Assembly: GCA_949316235.1 (NCBI GenBank)
Contig: OX438753.1
Coordinates: forward strand, 22,686,801 to 22,750,800
Reading direction: 5' to 3'
Source: Oegoconia quadripuncta
Lineage: Eukaryota > Arthropoda > Insecta > Lepidoptera > Autostichidae
DNA length: 64,000 bases
Positions 10,880 to 20,848 of this stretch are shown here, in pieces. The position numbers and the translations under genes were made by a program. The notes under the pieces are model-generated. The model worked only from the letters and a program-made list of their open reading frames with translations. It was not told the DNA's origin and searched no databases. Within the stretch, counting starts at the first letter, position 1, and every line of letters starts with the position of its first letter.

Positions 10880-11470
10880 AGCTTGATGTCACATGGCATA
10901 TTGTTGTGGGGAAACGCTGCTGACATACATATGATTTTTGTTCTGCAGAAGCGTGCTATTCGTGCCATTTATAAATTAGGACCTAGAGTGTCCCTTAGAG
11001 ATAAGTTTAAGGAAATTAATGTCTTAACAATGACTTCTCAATACATTTATGAGATATTGTTATATGCAAAAAAAATATAACCTTATTCGCTAAAAATAGT
11101 GATAGGCACAATATTATTACAAGGGATAAGAACCAGTTATCCGTTTATATTAACCGACTTCATAAAGTTAGTGAATCATTCAAAGGGCAATGTATACCCT
11201 TTAATAATAAGGTTCCAATAGACATTCAAAATTTGCCTTTAAATAAATTTAAAGCAATCATAAAACAGAAATTATTAGCAAAAGGCTATTATAAAATCAC
11301 TGACTATTTGAATGATAAGCAAGCAAGATCATATATGGAGTTTCTTGCTCGTTCTTCTCTGGGGAGTCAGCTTTGTGAATGAGCCGTAAATTTAATATTA
11401 ATTGTGACGTTTTCAAGTGATAATTTTATCTTATGAAATAAAATATTTTGATTTGATTTAATTTGATTTA
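10880..11470 (+). mobile_element. LINE 3' end, family F, longer copy
   Basis: Encodes HGILLWGNAADI, LQKRAIRAIYKLGPR and EINVLTMTSQYIYEILLYAKK, then after a frameshift near 11078 KVSESFKGQCIPFNNKVPID, NLPLNKFK, KGYYKITDYLNDKQA. The first part is the region after the RT thumb in CR1/Jockey-group elements. Ends with TTTGATTTGATTT tail. One frameshift plus 5' truncation make it non-functional. Confidence 0.75.
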
Positions 11471-11597
11471 AACTAACTTCTTCTACTTTAATGCTCCATA
11501 GCGCAGCCATCTATAAATGGTAATTTTGTATATTTGGTTATCAATAAAAAAACAATCAATTAGTGGCAATTTACCCAGCCAAACAAATATTTATTTA

Positions 11598-11899
11598 ACC
11601 GCCTCCGTGGCTCAATGTAAACAACATTTCGGAAGTCGCGGGTTCGATCCCCAGCGGGGTACATGTTTAAGTACTCGGTTTGGTTGGTGGTAGGGCATTT
11701 TAAATGTCCGCCTGGCTAGCTATCACCATCTTATCTAAATCTGCCGCCAAACAGCAATGTTAATAGCATCGTTGTGTTCCGGTTGTCAAAGATAAGCTAG
11801 CCAGTCCCCCAAATGTGTTGGAGTTTCCGGGTTAGTACGCTTACACCTTCGACCTGATCTTCACTTAACATCAGGTTCGGATTGGCAGCTACAATACAT
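11598..11899 (+). mobile_element. tRNA-headed SINE, family A
   Basis: Starts ACCGCCTCCGTGGCTCAATG and carries GGGTTCGATCCCCAGCGG. The 3' end is a variant (CATCAGGTTCGGATTGGCAG) shared with the minus-strand copy at 17222-17526, marking a subfamily. Confidence 0.8.
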
Positions 11900-12220
11900 A
11901 GTTTATGCAGAACTGTAACCCTGTTATGTTTTAATTCACTTATCTTGCACACTCACGCTTCCTCCAGCGAGCTATCCGTAGTTGGTTGGTACAAGTTTCA
12001 TAAACTGTTACGTTTAAACCCATTTAACTGTCACCGACTTTTGTAATTTGCATTTCCAATGGCGTCCGGGCGTAATAAATATTTCATTTTTCATTGGAAA
12101 AATTCACACTTAAATGTAGTCGGTTTTCTGTAGTTGGCAGCGATTGTTTATGTCGATATGTTGAATAACTACAATAATCTGCTATCTATAATACTTAGCC
12201 TTAGTTGCTAAGTGTGGAAC
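11900..12220. other. No gene recognised
   Basis: Unassigned sequence between a SINE and the RTE insertion. The last bases hold the left copy of the 13-bp target duplication described at 12221. Confidence 0.4.
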
Positions 12221-12233
12221 TGTGTGTATATCC

Positions 12234-12294
12234 ATAAGGATCATCATCATTTTCCTGCCCTTACCCACTCTAGATGGGGTCGCCACAACATGAC
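12234..12294 (-). mobile_element. RTE LINE family G, detached 3' end
   Basis: Minus-strand 3' terminus of the same RTE family as 13186-13661: GTTGTGGCGACCCCATCTAG, then GGGTAAGGGCAGGAAAATGATGATGA. It sits against the left target duplication TGTGTGTATATCC (12221-12233), whose partner is at 13662-13674. Confidence 0.75.
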
Positions 12295-13022
12295 AATATA
12301 TTATATTATATTATATTATATTATATTATATTATATTATATTGTATTGTATTGTATTGTATTGTATTGTATTGTATTGTATTGTATTGTATTGTATTGTA
12401 TTGTATTGTATTGTATTGTATTGTATTGTATTGTATTGTATTGTATTGTATTGTATTGTATTGTATTGTATTGTATTGTATTGTATTGTATTGTATTGTA
12501 TTGTATTGTATTGTATTGTATTGTATTGTATTGTATTGTATTGTATTGTATTGTATTGTATTGTATTGTATTGTATTGTATTGTATTGTATTGTATTGTA
12601 TTGTATTGTATTGTATTGTATTGTATTGTATTGTATTGTATTGTATTGTATTGTATTGTATTGTATTGTATTGTATTGTATTGTATTGTATTGTATTGTA
12701 TTGTATTGTATTGTATTGTATTGTATTGTATTGTATTGTATTGTATTGTATTGTATTGTATTGTATTGTATTGTATTGTATTGTATTGTATTGTATTGTA
12801 TTGTATTGTATTGTATTGTATTGTATTGTATTGTATTGTATTGTATTGTATTGTATTGTATTGTATTGTATTGTATTGTATTGTATTGTATTGTATTGTA
12901 TTGTATTGTATTGTATTGTATTGTATTGTATTGTATTGTATTGTATTGTATTGTATTATATTATATTATATTATATTATATTATATTATATTATATTATA
13001 TTATATTATGTTATATTATGAA
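12295..13022. repeat. Pentanucleotide array: 123 perfect TTGTA units flanked by TTATA units
   Basis: Core 12341-12955 is 615 bp of uninterrupted TTGTA. It is bordered on the left by about 9 TTATA units (12297-12340) and on the right by about 13 (12956-13020, two with TTATG). Because five does not divide by three but has no stop in any phase here, all three frames stay open (LYCIV repeats); these are not proteins. Confidence 0.97.
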
Positions 13023-13185
13023 GAATTAATGTCATTTCACTCAAACACTCAAAAATAATATTACACTTGGTAATTTTTGGTAGCCTATTATGCGCTATTA
13101 GGTGCCACAGTGTAATGTCATACAAACCCTGCGGAGGAGATGCACGCGGAAGAGATGCATAAATGTGAAGCGTAGTTTCGTTACA

Positions 13186-13661
13186 TCATCACCATTTTCC
13201 TGGCCTCATCCCACTCTAGGTGGGGTCGGCACAACATGTCATCCACTTCCACTCTCCTCTATCAGCCGTCATCTCCGTACTCACCCCTTTCACACACATA
13301 TCATTCCTCACGCAGTCTACCCACACCTTCTTCGGTCTTCCTCTACCTCTGTATCCCTCCACATTCATACTTAACACCCATCGTGTTACGTGCCTTTCAT
13401 TCCTCTTCATAATTTGCCCAAACCATGCTAACCTATTACTCCTCAACTTTTCTGTTATTGGCGCCACTTTTAGACTTCCTCTGATATACTCATTCCTGAT
13501 CTCATCCATTCTAGTCACACCCCACATCCATCTTAGCATTCTCATCTCTGCCACATGCATTCTACTTTCATCAGTCTCTTTCATTGCCCAACATTCAGAT
13601 CCATACATGGTGACAGGTCTTATTATGGTTTTGTAAATTTTCCATTTGAGTTTCAGGGGCA
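13186..13661 (-). mobile_element. RTE LINE family G, C-terminal region and 3' end
   Basis: Minus-strand frame 13216-13662 reads KIYKTIIRPVTMYGSECWAM, then HVAEMRMLRWMWGVTRMD, PITEKLRSNRLAWFGQIMKR and GYRGRGRPKKVWVDCVRNDM. This is the end of the RT domain and the downstream region of RTE-clade elements. 5'-truncated exactly at the right target duplication. Related copy at 32260-32710. Confidence 0.85.
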
Positions 13662-13689
13662 TGTGTGTATATCCGAGGATGTTTCTTAT

Positions 13690-13780
13690 TATTAAAAAAA
13701 AAAAAAAAAAAAAAAATATTTTATTATTTTTTTATTTTTTTTTTATTATTATTACTTCATTTTACTAATATAAATCAAAT
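13690..13780. repeat. Poly-A followed by T-rich tract
   Basis: About 23 consecutive A then alternating T-rich sequence; low complexity, possibly a retroelement tail. Confidence 0.5.
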
Positions 13781-13984
13781 TGATTATTATTGAATGCATA
13801 TGCGGATCGTTATGATTGGCAGAAATTTCCACTATTACAGAAAGATGTCTCAGAGCGGGTTGGTTAGGTTTCGTCCTGCTATAATAGTACGTTTCTCAGA
13901 TTTTTTAGGTTTAGGCTGTAGGTTGGAGAAAGAAATCAAATATTTATATATCTGTAATAATAATAATAATAATATATATTTTTT

Positions 13985-14070
13985 TTTTTTTTATATGAGA
14001 GAGCGGCAAACGAGCATGCGGGTCACCTGATGGAAAGTAATCACCGCCGCCCATGGACACCCGCAACACA
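13985..14070 (-). mobile_element. 3' fragment of SINE family D, fused to SINE B
   Basis: Matches the last part of 31018-31428 and 41011-41414 (GAGCGGCAAACGAGCATGCG, GATGGAAAG, CACCGCCGCCCATGG). The sequence passes without a gap into SINE family B at about 14071, suggesting a chimeric copy. Confidence 0.65.
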
Positions 14071-14233
14071 CATTTCAGATAACGGATAAACACACATAAA
14101 TATTTATATAAACATCCATGACTCGGGAATAAATGTTCGTATTCATCACACAAACATTTGCCCCTCGCTGGATTCGAACCCGCAACCGTTGGTTTCGCTG
14201 ATAAGGTCACTATCCACTACACGAATAGGTCAT
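14071..14233 (-). mobile_element. tRNA-headed SINE, family B
   Basis: Minus-strand copy with head GATAGTGACCTTATCAGCG, box-B-like GGGTTCGAATCCAGC and a body with CCCGAGTCATGGATG. Family B is also seen at 22606-24340 and 62137-62372. 3' body truncated by junction with family D. Confidence 0.75.
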
Positions 14234-14574
14234 CGTCTATCTTATTCAAAAAAAATTTTACCCTCCTTCGGGTTTACAGTCGGGTAAAAATAGTGACAAG
14301 TGTTCAATATTTCCAAAGATTCATTATTAGTAGTTTACTAAAAGTAACTTTTGGGACGAAAAATCGTTCCTACTTATGAAATACCTACTCAAGTTTATGA
14401 GCCATTGAAACCCAAACAATACATTTTCTGCCAATTATATTTTATTGCGGTGGCCATTCTGCAAAGGAATACTGAAAGGGAGGCTTATTCTCGTAAAAGT
14501 TGTGCCAATTTGCGTATAGATGAACTAATTTATTTTTAGGCTTATGTATCCTCTACAGTGCGCTTGGAATTCTT
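14234..14574. other. No gene; fragment of repeat family B'
   Basis: Contains TTTTACCCTCCTTCGGG and GTCGGGTAAAAATAG near 14250-14295, matching the end of the dispersed repeat at 24360-24605 and 47228-47510. The rest is unassigned. Confidence 0.4.
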
Positions 14575-14655
14575 AAGCTATAATGTGACGTTTTCAAGTG
14601 ATAATCTTTATCCTACGAAATAAATATTTTTTGACTTTGACTTTGACTTATAGTA
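14575..14655 (+). mobile_element. LINE family F, extreme 3' tail
   Basis: TAATGTGACGTTTTCAAGTG, ATAATCTTTATCC and a (TTTGAC)n end match the 3' UTR of the copies at 11400-11470 and 35930-35998. Confidence 0.6.
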
Positions 14656-14817
14656 TTTTATACTATCCAGCTATAGAAATAGAAAAAATATATCAGAATC
14701 AGAATCAATTTATTGTAGAACTGTGGTACATGGGTGATATTACAATATTGTTGCATTGGTTCGACAGTCCTTACTTCTAACAGGCGTACAATATTAATTG
14801 TCATGCAATTAAGAACT

Positions 14818-15661
14818 AATAGTAGATTGTTAACCAAGGGCTGTATGACATGCAATTGACGCTTACACCCGAAATAAACACTCTGCTTTACATATCGATT
14901 GTGAGGTAAGTAAAAACAAGAAAGCAGGTATCCATGAACATTTATTAAAGAGAAACATGTGTATTTAATTAAAATTAATAGTAAAATTAGAACAATTTGT
15001 AAAAGATATGGTCAAGTTCTTTTTAGGAATATTTACAGTTTGAGTATGAGTTTGAGTGACTTTTCTAAAACTGTTTTTGCTTGTTCTTTTATAAAATCGG
15101 GGATTAGAACCATGTCTTCGTCACTTGACATTTTTCAAAACTTTTGAGAAAGAACTCCAAAACAGGAAAAATTTACTTTCGCGCCTAGCTAGTCGACTGC
15201 CTTTTTTGCTCTTCACGATTTTATGGCACGCTAGCGCGTCAAATCGTGCTGGCCAGTTTGATTTTTAAATCGATTTCAACTAACATACGATGTGACTGCG
15301 AAACAAATAGTTCGATATTTAAAATAAAATCTTCATAAATTCTAATATAAATTGTCTCGATTCCGATTCGAGTAAATAATCGATACCGAGAAAAAAAGTT
15401 AACTTTTTAAAAATATTCTTCTTGCAGTACGAGTATGACAGTTCTTTATTTCAAATTCCAAAACCTATGCTGTAATGCTAACATTACATGGTAGGTTTTG
15501 AAACCTATGCTGTAATGATATCCATACACCCCGGCATTCAGGGAAGTTAGTGACTACTTACAGAGCAAGAGATATGTAAAATATTTTACATTTCATGTAT
15601 ATGTAAAATATTTATGTATGCAATTGATGTCATACAGCCCTTGGTTAACAATCTACTAATA
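14818..15661. mobile_element. TIR element family Q, complete copy
   Basis: Ends carry about 43-bp inverted repeats including GTTAACCAAGGGCTGTATGA at both termini. Interior contains a GAGGTAAGT string near the left end, a segment encoding on the minus strand MSSDEDMVLIPDFIKEQAKT, and an internal duplication of AAACCTATGCTGTAATG. A second, right-truncated copy is at 25343-26078. Superfamily not assigned; see the Crypton-like fragment at 25444-25668. Confidence 0.7.
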
Positions 15662-15919
15662 AAATCTAACATTTGCATTGCTATGAAAATGACAAAGTAT
15701 TAATAATAATTATGTCAATAGTGCTCTTTAAGAATAAAATTCCTTAAGACTATAAAATGCGTTATTTAGCAGCCAAATCTTTAAAGTTGTTTTTTTAATT
15801 GAGGTTCCTTTAAACCTTTAATTTCAAGCGGGATCCTATTATACACTCGAATGGCTGTCACATATGTACTTTTCTCCATACTAAGTAGTCAATGAAATGA
15901 GGACCAAGGTTATTGACAT

Positions 15920-16197
15920 ACATAACGTCACGACCTTTATCTCAAATTTGGTGGTCAGAGATATCCCAAACAATAGCGTTTGGGTGTTCCAAACATTAGA
16001 AGTTTAATAATTGAAACAAGATCCACGGTTCTCTTTATGAAATATACAAAAATGCACGTGTCACGGGGTGAGCCCATCGCAGTTGAAACGTGTAAATCTG
16101 TAGATGTGTTTGCGGAAAGTCGCCTTTTGTGACACTCAGTGGAAGACACGGGCTGGTTCCATTCTATTTGAGTGCTGACAGCACAGCACTCCAAAGT
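15920..16197. repeat. Dispersed repeat family C copy
   Basis: Shares GGTGGTCAGA, CCCAAACAATA, ATGCACG-GTCACGGGGTGAGCC and the AAAGTCGCCTTTT region with 27488-27660 and 39600-39917, and in inverse orientation with 42048-42245 and 49485-49745. About 260 bp; no coding or TIR hallmark seen. Confidence 0.55.
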
Positions 16198-16264
16198 AAT
16201 TTATATGACTATAATAGTCAATTTATGAAACAAGTCATAGTATCAAAGATTGATAAAGACATAT

Positions 16265-16534
16265 ATAAATATTTAAATAAATATTTAACGTACACACAGC
16301 GCCATCTAGTTCCACACTAAGCAACTAGGCTTGTATTATAGATACCAGATGGTTGATAAACTACACAAATACATTTTTTTTTTTGAAAATAAATACATAT
16401 ATAAATGAAAAACATCCATAACTCGGGAACACATGTCTATATTCATAATACAAACATACGCCCCTAGCGGGATTCGAACCCGCGACCTTTTGGATAGCAG
16501 CAGAGTTTCTAACCACTACACCAAACAGGTCGTT
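16265..16534 (-). mobile_element. tRNA-headed SINE, family C
   Basis: Minus-strand copy: head GACCTGTTTGGTGTAGTGG, TTAGAAACTCTG, box-B-like GGGTTCGAATCCCGC, a body with ACCATCTGGTATC, and 3' end AGATGGCGCTGTGTG with an (ATTT)n tail. Shares its body with family B but has a different tRNA-like head. Other copies at 17048, 21950, 40279, 56797 and 59892. Confidence 0.8.
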
Positions 16535-16539
16535 AAATC

Positions 16540-17030
16540 TTTAGGTCAGTCGATATCTTTAGATGTTTTGGATAACGTAGAGAGGATGAATGAAAGAAGA
16601 CTGACGATAGAGATATACGAAGCGAATATGAATAATAATAATAATAATAAATAAATCTTTATTTGTTCTCTCACACATATTGGATACAAGTATAGTATAT
16701 AATATTTCTTAAAACAATTAAATAAATTAAATTTATGTGAGAGACTGGTATCTGCACTAGGACAGCCTGTATGACAGATTACCAGCCTCTCCAACACCGG
16801 ACCATTGGAATAAAAGGTAAGAACTATTTTTTTTTAACTTATAAGATTAAACAAAAGTGTGAGTTAGGTAGTGCGAATGATAGCGTTGGTAGGGGAAGAC
16901 CACGGCGAACGTACGATGATCATATCGGGGACGTTTTAAAGAAAGGTCAAATCAAGAGTAGCATGTATGGACAACTTTATTAGAGTCTCTGCCTACCGCT
17001 CCGAGAAACAGGCGTGATTATATGTATGTA
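16540..17030 (+). mobile_element. RTE-like LINE fragment interrupted by another retro tail, family L
   Basis: SLDVLDNVERMNERRLTIEI-YEA (16555-16632) and [20 protein letters not shown] (16890-16955) are consecutive pieces of one LINE C-terminus. Between them, about 16633-16862, lies a foreign insert that starts with (AAT)n on the plus side, consistent with a minus-strand retro tail. GCGAAT flanks both sides of the insert, a possible short target duplication. Confidence 0.6.
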
Positions 17031-17047
17031 TAGTATATGTATGTATA

Positions 17048-17219
17048 TAAATAAATAAATATCCCTGGACATACACACAACGCCATCTATTTCCACATTA
17101 AGCAACTATAGGCTTGAGTTGTAGGTACCAGATGGTTGATATACTACACAAATACATATTTTTTTTTTGTAAATAAATACATATATAAATGAAAAACATC
17201 CATAACTCGGGAACACATA
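17048..17219 (-). mobile_element. SINE family C, head missing, fused to SINE A
   Basis: Matches family C from the (AAAT)n tail through CATAACTCGGGAACACAT, then switches without a spacer to the minus-strand SINE A at about 17222. The tRNA head of family C is absent. Confidence 0.7.
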
Positions 17220-17221
17220 CT

Positions 17222-17526
17222 TTGTGTTGTAGCTGCCAATCCGAACCTGATGTTAAGTGAAGATGAGGACGAAGGTGGAAGCGTACTGACCCGGAAATCC
17301 CAACACATTTGGGGGACTGGCTATCTTATCTCTGACCACCGGAACACAACAATGCTATTACCATTGCTCCTTGGCGGCAGATTTAGATAAGATGGTGGTA
17401 GCTTGCCAGGCGGACATTTAAAATGCCCTACCACCAACCAAACCGACATGTACCCCGCTGGGGATCGAACCCGCGACCACCGAATCGTAAACCCAATGTT
17501 GTTTACATTGAGCCACAGAGGCGGTT
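17222..17526 (-). mobile_element. tRNA-headed SINE, family A
   Basis: Minus-strand copy with the variant 3' end GGTTCGGATTGGCAGCTAC, as in 11598-11899. The AAGTACTCGGTTTGG segment after the head is shortened relative to other copies. Confidence 0.8.
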
Positions 17527-17679
17527 ACGATTAGGTAAATATACGGAAACCAGATTTTTATATTTTATTTCTCGGGCAGAACGATCTGGTTATAATTAAG
17601 CCTAGGTCATCTGTCACATAGACCTGACCAGCCCAGTGCTACTATTTACCATTTTTTGAGATTTTGTTAGTGAGATTAA

Positions 17680-18008
17680 CTTACTAATTGTTCAGGAATT
17701 GTAGGTGTCTTTCGCCAATTATTATTATTTCAAAAATTTTTTTTTTCTCCCAAGATTTCGTCATATAATGTTTGCTTGCAAGTAGCTTGTAGCCAATAGT
17801 ATTGTAGTGTGCAACAACTTCGACGTGTTACGCATTCTGTTATCAGAGAATGCACAAGGTGGAGACTGAAAAACAGCTATTTTGCTGAGGCTCCAACCTA
17901 TTTGTCCACTACGTTAGAAAATTTAACTGTAATTAATGATCATGTATATTTTTTTTTAAGTGGATGAATAAATATCTTTTTATTTATTTATTTATTTATT
18001 TATTTATT
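17680..18008 (+). mobile_element. LINE 3' tail ending in (ATTT)n
   Basis: Encodes RVTHSVIRECTRWRLKNSYF and AEAPTYLSTTLENLTVINDH, then a stop, GAATAAATATC and an (ATTT)n run at 17978-18008. The tail structure is that of a non-LTR element; the protein family was not recognised. Confidence 0.4.
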
Positions 18009-18009
18009 A

Positions 18010-18330
18010 TTAATCATATTTCCAAGTACATATAAAGTGAAGTGTTTGCGACCGTTTGAGAACACGTAATGATGGGGTTAGGTGGGACAGTGCGACATAT
18101 TTGAAACGTTGCCACGGGCTATTCTTGTCTCCGGTCGCGCGTAAACATCGGGGGGACGTTATTAATATATCTTGCATTATTAATAGTATAGTACACGTAC
18201 GTTTATCGTACCTACACGTGAGGCCCAATCCTCAGAAAGATTGTGGTTGTCACTTTTTGTACGCTGACCAAATAAACGTAGCTTTCCGCCCGCCGCTCCG
18301 GCTGCGTGAAATAACGTTTTTTTAATTTGT
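18010..18330. other. No gene recognised
   Basis: Opposing open frames (18010-18228 minus, 18056-18325 plus) overlap with no recognisable motif. Somewhat richer in CpG than neighbours. Confidence 0.3.
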
Positions 18331-18859
18331 TTATGCCGCGCGATCTATCCATTTTATCGGGATAAAAAGTATCCTATGTCATAATCGAGGGTATTTTTTA
18401 CCTGCATGAATTTCATGCAAATCCGTTCATCCTTACATCATTATAGGCAGAATTCATTTCTGATACGCGCTAGCAACAGCTTCAACAGCATATGCAATGA
18501 CCTTGAAATCGACCTATTTTACACGAGTACTTTAACAGTGAGACGTAAACTCACAAAAGATTTTTATGACTGCGTGGAGGGTGACACGTAAGTGAACCGT
18601 TGTTATTGTGGCTGACTGTACCTAGGTACTATTGTTATTTATTTAATATTTTTTCTTCTTTTTTTTTCTTCTTAACTTTCCTAACTTACATGTGGGAACT
18701 TGTAATTGGCATTTTTATATACAATGTTCATATGATATCTTATGTATTAGCTGTAAGTTTTCCTAAAAGCAAATAAAATAAATAAAATAAAATAAAATTC
18801 GTTTTGCCGTGATTGAGCAAACAAAGAAACATCCAAACTTTCGCATTTATAAGATTAGA
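18331..18859 (-). mobile_element. Lep1-like Helitron split by a LINE tail
   Basis: Minus-strand 5' end TCTAATCTTATAAATGCG at 18859, TGAACGGATTTGCATG and AAGGATACTTTTTATCCCG near 18330-18434 are the standard Lep1 pattern. Positions about 18435-18799 are a separate insertion (next entry). No clear CTAG end is preserved. Confidence 0.6.
18435..18799 (+). mobile_element. LINE 3' end nested in the Helitron
   Basis: Encodes HHYRQNSFLIRASNSFNSIC, LEIDLFYTSTLTVRRKLTKD, stop, then a 3' UTR and an (AAATAAAAT)n tail that stops exactly where Helitron sequence (TTTTGCCGTGATTGAGCAAAC) resumes. Clade not assigned. Confidence 0.6.
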
Positions 18860-19394
18860 TTCCGCCCATCAATTTATATGTCCAAAATGCTTTTTATAAA
18901 AATCCCAACGAAATTTTAAGGGATGTGAGTATTAACTCTGTATTACAGCTAAATATATGTCTGCCTTACGTATGTCAGATTTTCCACCTCCAGGTAATCC
19001 TCTTAGGATCGTGAAATTTGTGAGTGCCGTGTTATATAGAATGTTACAAGGCTCACGTCGGATCTATGCGGAGCATCTTCAGTCTTAACCAGTCTAGGTA
19101 ATATTAATGCTGTCCCATTTTAACACCCGATGCAAAGAGACATATAAGTTTGAAGGTTATTTAACTTTAAACACTGATATTTTTGTTACATAAGACTCTC
19201 TGGGGTTTTCTAAATTTATGTGTTCTTAGTGTTCTACACCGAAAATGGCAAAATGAAACACGTGTAGTATCACTCAGGTGTCTGTCCGTCTGTCGCCGCC
19301 ATTTATTTCAGAAACTACAACATAAAACATCTGTTTAAAGCTAAAATAAGTAGTTTGAGGGGTTATATGGAAAATTTGAAATAAATAGATAAGG
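18860..19394. other. No gene recognised
   Basis: AT-rich intronic-type DNA; no repeat family recognised. Confidence 0.4.
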
Positions 19395-19722
19395 TTTTTT
19401 TTATGCACAACGGTTGGGTACTTAACCTCAATCACACCTGATGTTAAGTGAAGATGAGGTCGAAGGTGGAAGCGTACTAAGCCGGAAACTCTAACGCATT
19501 TGGGGGACTGACTATCTTATGTTTGACAACCGGAACACAACAATGCTATTAACATTGCTGCTTGACGGCAGATTTAAGATGGTGGTAGCTAGCCAGGCGG
19601 ACATTTAAAATGCCCTACCAAACACCAAACCGAGTATTTAAGCATGTACCCCGCTGGGGATCAAACCCGCGACCTCCGAATCGTAAACCCATTGTTGTTT
19701 ACATTGAGCCACGGAGGCGGTT
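19395..19722 (-). mobile_element. tRNA-headed SINE, family A (full length)
   Basis: Poly-T start, GCACAACGGTTGGGTACTTA to ATTGAGCCACGGAGGCGGTT; full-length minus-strand copy with small internal deletions (GATTTAAGATGG). Confidence 0.8.
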
Positions 19723-19724
19723 AA

Positions 19725-19900
19725 AATATAGATAATAAGGTTCTAGTAGACATTCAAAATTTACCTTTAAACTTCAAAACCATTATAAAACAGAAATTAT
19801 TTACATAAAGGCTATTATAACATTTATGAATATTTGGATGATAAGCATGGATATAAACCGCTCGACGATATTCAGTCTAATTATACAATAATAATATATA
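19725..19900 (+). mobile_element. LINE family F fragment
   Basis: ATAAGGTTCTAGTAGACATTC, AATTTACCTTTAAAC and GGCTATTATAACA match the NKVPVDIQNLPLNKF region with small deletions. Abuts SINE A directly. Confidence 0.6.
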
Positions 19901-20340
19901 TTTTTCCTTGTTTTCTTGAATAACAAATTGTAATCCAAAACTCATTTAAAGACCCTTGAGTTTTGTGCGTGACGCATCTTTTTTATATCTTGCTGTTAAG
20001 CTGCTAACCGAAGAGGTAAGTCGTGTCTTGGACGCCGCGAACCGAAAACTTCCCCTGAATGCAACCAATCGCGGTGACGGCGACCAACACCACTACTAAT
20101 AAAAAAAAAACTAAATTCATTGAAAATCCTCTTATCTTCTCCGTGGTTGTCAATATGTTTTCTAAGTTGTTTCTGAGCAAACAAATGGCATTTATTTATT
20201 AATGTTATGTATTTAATATTATTTATGTGTGTTATGTAGTCAATAATATATTATAAGTGCAGTTAAATTGTCTAGTTATACTTTGTAGGCTTAGTTTATG
20301 TATTTTTATCTACGTATATAATAATTACCAACTAAAATAC
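19901..20340. other. No gene recognised
   Basis: AT-rich. A 62-codon minus-strand frame (19996-20184) has no known motif. Confidence 0.35.
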
Positions 20341-20515
20341 ACCCGTATTGCTACTATTAGTGCATACCTCATCTACTGGTAGCTTGTATCTTTACCCTAA
20401 AGTTGCCTGGAAGAGATCGCTGTTAGCGATAAGGCTGTATTATTAATGTACGCTGTATTCTTCATGTAGCTTTTGTTAATTGTGCAATAAAGAGTATTTG
20501 ATTGATTGATTGACA
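20341..20515 (+). mobile_element. LINE 3' tail, (TTGA)n end
   Basis: GGAAGAGATCGCTGTTAGCG-ATAAGG is a widespread lepidopteran LINE 3' UTR motif; followed by GTGCAATAAAGAGTATTTGA and a (TTGA)n tail. Confidence 0.6.
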
Positions 20516-20846
20516 AACGCTTTTATAATAAGGTTCCGGAAGACATTCAAAATTTGACTTTAAATAAATTTAAAACCACCATTAAACGGAAACTATGTGC
20601 CAAAGGCTATTATAAAATTTCTGACCATCTAGATGACAAGAATGCGTGGACATGAACCGCTCGGCGATATCCAGTATATGGTGTTCTTACTTTTCTTTGT
20701 CGAATCATAAATTGTATAAATACCTATTTAAATAGAGGAACCCCTGCGTTTCTTGCTCGTTCTTCTAGACTGCCTAGTGAATGAGCGATAATTGTATGTC
20801 AACACGATTTCAAATGTATTATAAATAACTTAATTCATAATTCATA
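20516..20846 (+). mobile_element. LINE family F 3' end
   Basis: Encodes FYNKVPEDIQNLTLNKFK, IKRKLCAKGYYKISDHLDDK, NAWT, then stop. The 3' UTR matches 37564-37760 in reverse orientation. Confidence 0.7.
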
Positions 20847-20848
20847 TA

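Noticed and set aside
12212..13058. Three overlapping open frames of 235-269 codons encoding LYCIV repeats
   Set aside because: They are produced by the TTGTA array, which has no stop codon in any phase; no unique coding sequence is attached.
13220..13636. 138-codon plus-strand frame
   Set aside because: Antisense of the RTE G coding region.
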